The notes under the pieces are model-generated. The model did no database searches. It worked only from the letters and a program-made list of their open reading frames with translations, and was not told the origin of the DNA. Positions 62,641-64,000 of a stretch of 64,000 nucleotides of DNA are shown piece after piece. Location: assembly GCA_017451265.1 (NCBI GenBank), contig JAFSPU010000008.1, positions 62,001 to 126,000 of the forward strand. Direction: 5' to 3'. The stretch's first letter is position 1. Every line of letters begins with the position of its first letter. Origin of the DNA: Clostridiales bacterium (GTDB lineage Bacteria > Bacillota > Clostridia > Saccharofermentanales > Saccharofermentanaceae). Made by a program: the position numbers and the translations under genes.

Positions 62641-64000
62641 TCTCTTCTTCCTCAAACATCCTGATCAATTTCTCGTAATCTACCCTTCCGTATTTCTCTG
62701 TCGGCAGATATGCCATGAAAGCATACTCATCAGGCTGCATAGGCTCCGGCATCTCCATCTGGCATGTCCTGTCTATCTCATCCTTAAGAGCATTGAGCTT
62801 GTCGTTGCTGAACATATAATCCGGCTCAGGTTTTACCGCCAGTTTAAGAACAGTCTCTCCGTTTCTTTCGAGCGGAACCGCACAACAGTCAGCAACGCCG
62901 ATAAGCACCCTTACCGAGTCTTCGATAAACTGGGGATAAACGTGCATGCCTCCCCTGTCGAAGATCCTTCTTCTTGTACCGCCGTAATAGAACAGGCCCT
63001 CATCATCCTGGGTTCCTATGTCACCTGTTATGACCCACCTGCTGTTATCGTTAAGTTTCCTTAAAACAGTTACGGTATCATCGTCAGAATCGGCATAGCA
63101 GGTCATGTGCGCAGGTGTATTGATCGCGATAACGCCTGCCGTGCCGTTAAACTGATCGGAATTGTTCTCGGGGTTTATGATCTTCACTCTCACACCCGGA
63201 AGCGGAATGCCGAGCAGCGAAGGCCTCAGAGTTTCAGGCGGGATGAACATGCACACCGAGCACGTCTCGGTGATTCCGTAAAGACGAAGTATATTAGGCG
63301 TTAAGCGCCTCTTTTCGAAGAAGCTGCTTATCTTATGGTAAACCGCGCCTGACATGGTGTTGCCGCACGAGCAGATGGTCTTGATGTTTGCGAGCGCCTT
63401 GGCACTGACGTTCTTACTGTCAACAAATGCCGTAAGCATCTGCGGGTACCCGACAATAACATCGGGACGGTAGCGGTCGATGTCGTAGCCTGTAAACTCA
63501 AAGTCCTTCTGCAGGTTTATAAGGTACGTATTGCCCGCAAGAAGCGTGGTGTGAAGCGCAAAGCAGAAGCCGTAGGAGAAGTCGAGCCTTATGAAGGAGA
63601 ACACCCTCACGGGAGACTGTCCCAGGAGGAACGCGCTTATGCTTGCCTCCGCGTTTATGGCGCGGGAATCGAACTTAACGATGTGCACGGGACCCGAAGC
63701 CGTACCGCTCATGAGAATAACTGCGATGTCGTCGGCTTTAACGGGATTATGCACCTCGGGAAGCTCGCCCTGACCGAGTTCAGACCAGTAGCACACCTTG
63801 GTACCGAAATCACTCTGCGGGATCTTCAGGTCGAAGGTCTCATTGCGCTTTATCTCACGCAGGTTTCTGTTAAAGATCTCACCCGGGCCCGCGAAGTCCG
63901 TGCTCTTGGCAAGGATGATCTTCTTGATGGGAGCGTGCGCGAGTACCTCCTTAAACTTGTCGTAGATCTCAACAGCGAAGATCATGACGCTGGCCCTTAA
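62621..64000 (-). CDS. AMP-forming acyl/aryl ligase-like protein (partial at the window edge)
   Basis: The frame is open from the last base of the window (codons before ATG 63985 continue without stop), so the N-terminus is probably outside. About 460 residues remain of the adenylate-forming fold: VILMSGTASGPVHIVKF (A3 loop; the usual PK is PV), LYGITETCSV (A5), GVIAINTPAHMTCY, WVITGDIGTQDDEGLFYYGG (A7) and RRRIFDRGGMHVYPQFIED (A8). The A10 element is PTEKYGRVDYEKL, with Arg where the catalytic Lys normally stands. The substrate is unknown. It is upstream of, and overlaps, the DUF885 gene. Confidence 0.82.
   Translation of the reverse strand, partial: LRASVMIFAVEIYDKFKEVLAHAPIKKIILAKSTDFAGPGEIFNRNLREIKRNETFDLKIPQSDFGTKVCYWSELGQGELPEVHNPVKADDIAVILMSGTASGPVHIVKFDSRAINAEASISAFLLGQSPVRVFSFIRLDFSYGFCFALHTTLLAGNTYLINLQKDFEFTGYDIDRYRPDVIVGYPQMLTAFVDSKNVSAKALANIKTICSCGNTMSGAVYHKISSFFEKRRLTPNILRLYGITETCSVCMFIPPETLRPSLLGIPLPGVRVKIINPENNSDQFNGTAGVIAINTPAHMTCYADSDDDTVTVLRKLNDNSRWVITGDIGTQDDEGLFYYGGTRRRIFDRGGMHVYPQFIEDSVRVLIGVADCCAVPLERNGETVLKLAVKPEPDYMFSNDKLNALKDEIDRTCQMEMPEPMQPDEYAFMAYLPTEKYGRVDYEKLIRMFEEEENEGKDN

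Overview
The window reads as chromosome of a Gram-positive anaerobe of the class Clostridia (Firmicutes/Bacillota). The evidence is gene content: RNase J, a bifunctional RelA/SpoT, long-form HPF, L32, S21, lipobox lipoproteins, a DUF4214 protein, a WYL regulator next to alaS, and strong Shine-Dalgarno sites of the AGGAGG type. Base composition is moderate (near 50% GC by eye). I see no rRNA, tRNA, insertion sequence, prophage or CRISPR array, and I cannot name a genus. Most genes lie on the minus strand.

Layout. 1-3.9 kb: translation GTPases typA and der, then L32 (rpmF), with a four-copy array of GTACCAAA-type palindromes between der and rpmF. 4.0-7.8 kb: an overlapping three-gene unit of a cytosolic ParB-like/PnrA-like fusion protein, a metallophosphoesterase and the cytosine permease CodB. 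8.0-14.6 kb: a compact run of eight genes, from cyclophilin lipoprotein through an AraC regulator, a small membrane protein, a pseudouridine synthase, murI and a DUF1934 protein to two acidic lipoproteins. 14.7-16 kb: a PH-like membrane protein and an AT-rich islet with a restriction-enzyme-like fragment. 16-22.5 kb: an exported transglutaminase/leucine-rich protein, proS, RNase J, an SH3/3D wall protein and a 46-residue membrane peptide. 22.5-27.3 kb: relA/spoT, recJ and rpsU. 27.4-29.8 kb: a NitT/TauT-type ABC importer. 29.8-35.3 kb: single genes (zinc ribbon, hpf, DUF4214, GDPD, gap, two small exported or membrane proteins).

35.3-43.1 kb: a long run WYL regulator - alaS - HIT - MetH activation domain - metH core - trmB, in which methionine synthase is split over two genes. 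43.1-44.9 kb: a polytopic membrane protein and a helical protein. 45.1-50 kb, plus strand: DUF1015, an FAD oxidoreductase and a DUF2298 (YYY) membrane protein. 49.9-56.9 kb, minus strand: serine biosynthesis (class V aminotransferase, serA) followed by GH32, GT2, amidohydrolase, tsaE, tsaB and rimI. 57-60.4 kb: a 1133-residue membrane protein that joins a degenerate PP2C phosphatase domain to an external LysM-like domain. 60.6-64 kb: a DUF885 lipoprotein and an AMP-forming ligase that runs off the window.

The observations I rate highest are the pseudophosphatase-LysM protein, six genes whose ATG sits 6-7 bases after an (often extended) -10 box with no ribosome binding site (apparent leaderless mRNAs), the ParB-like/PnrA-like/CodB unit, and the palindrome array beside der. 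All functional statements are from reading the sequence; no database search was run.
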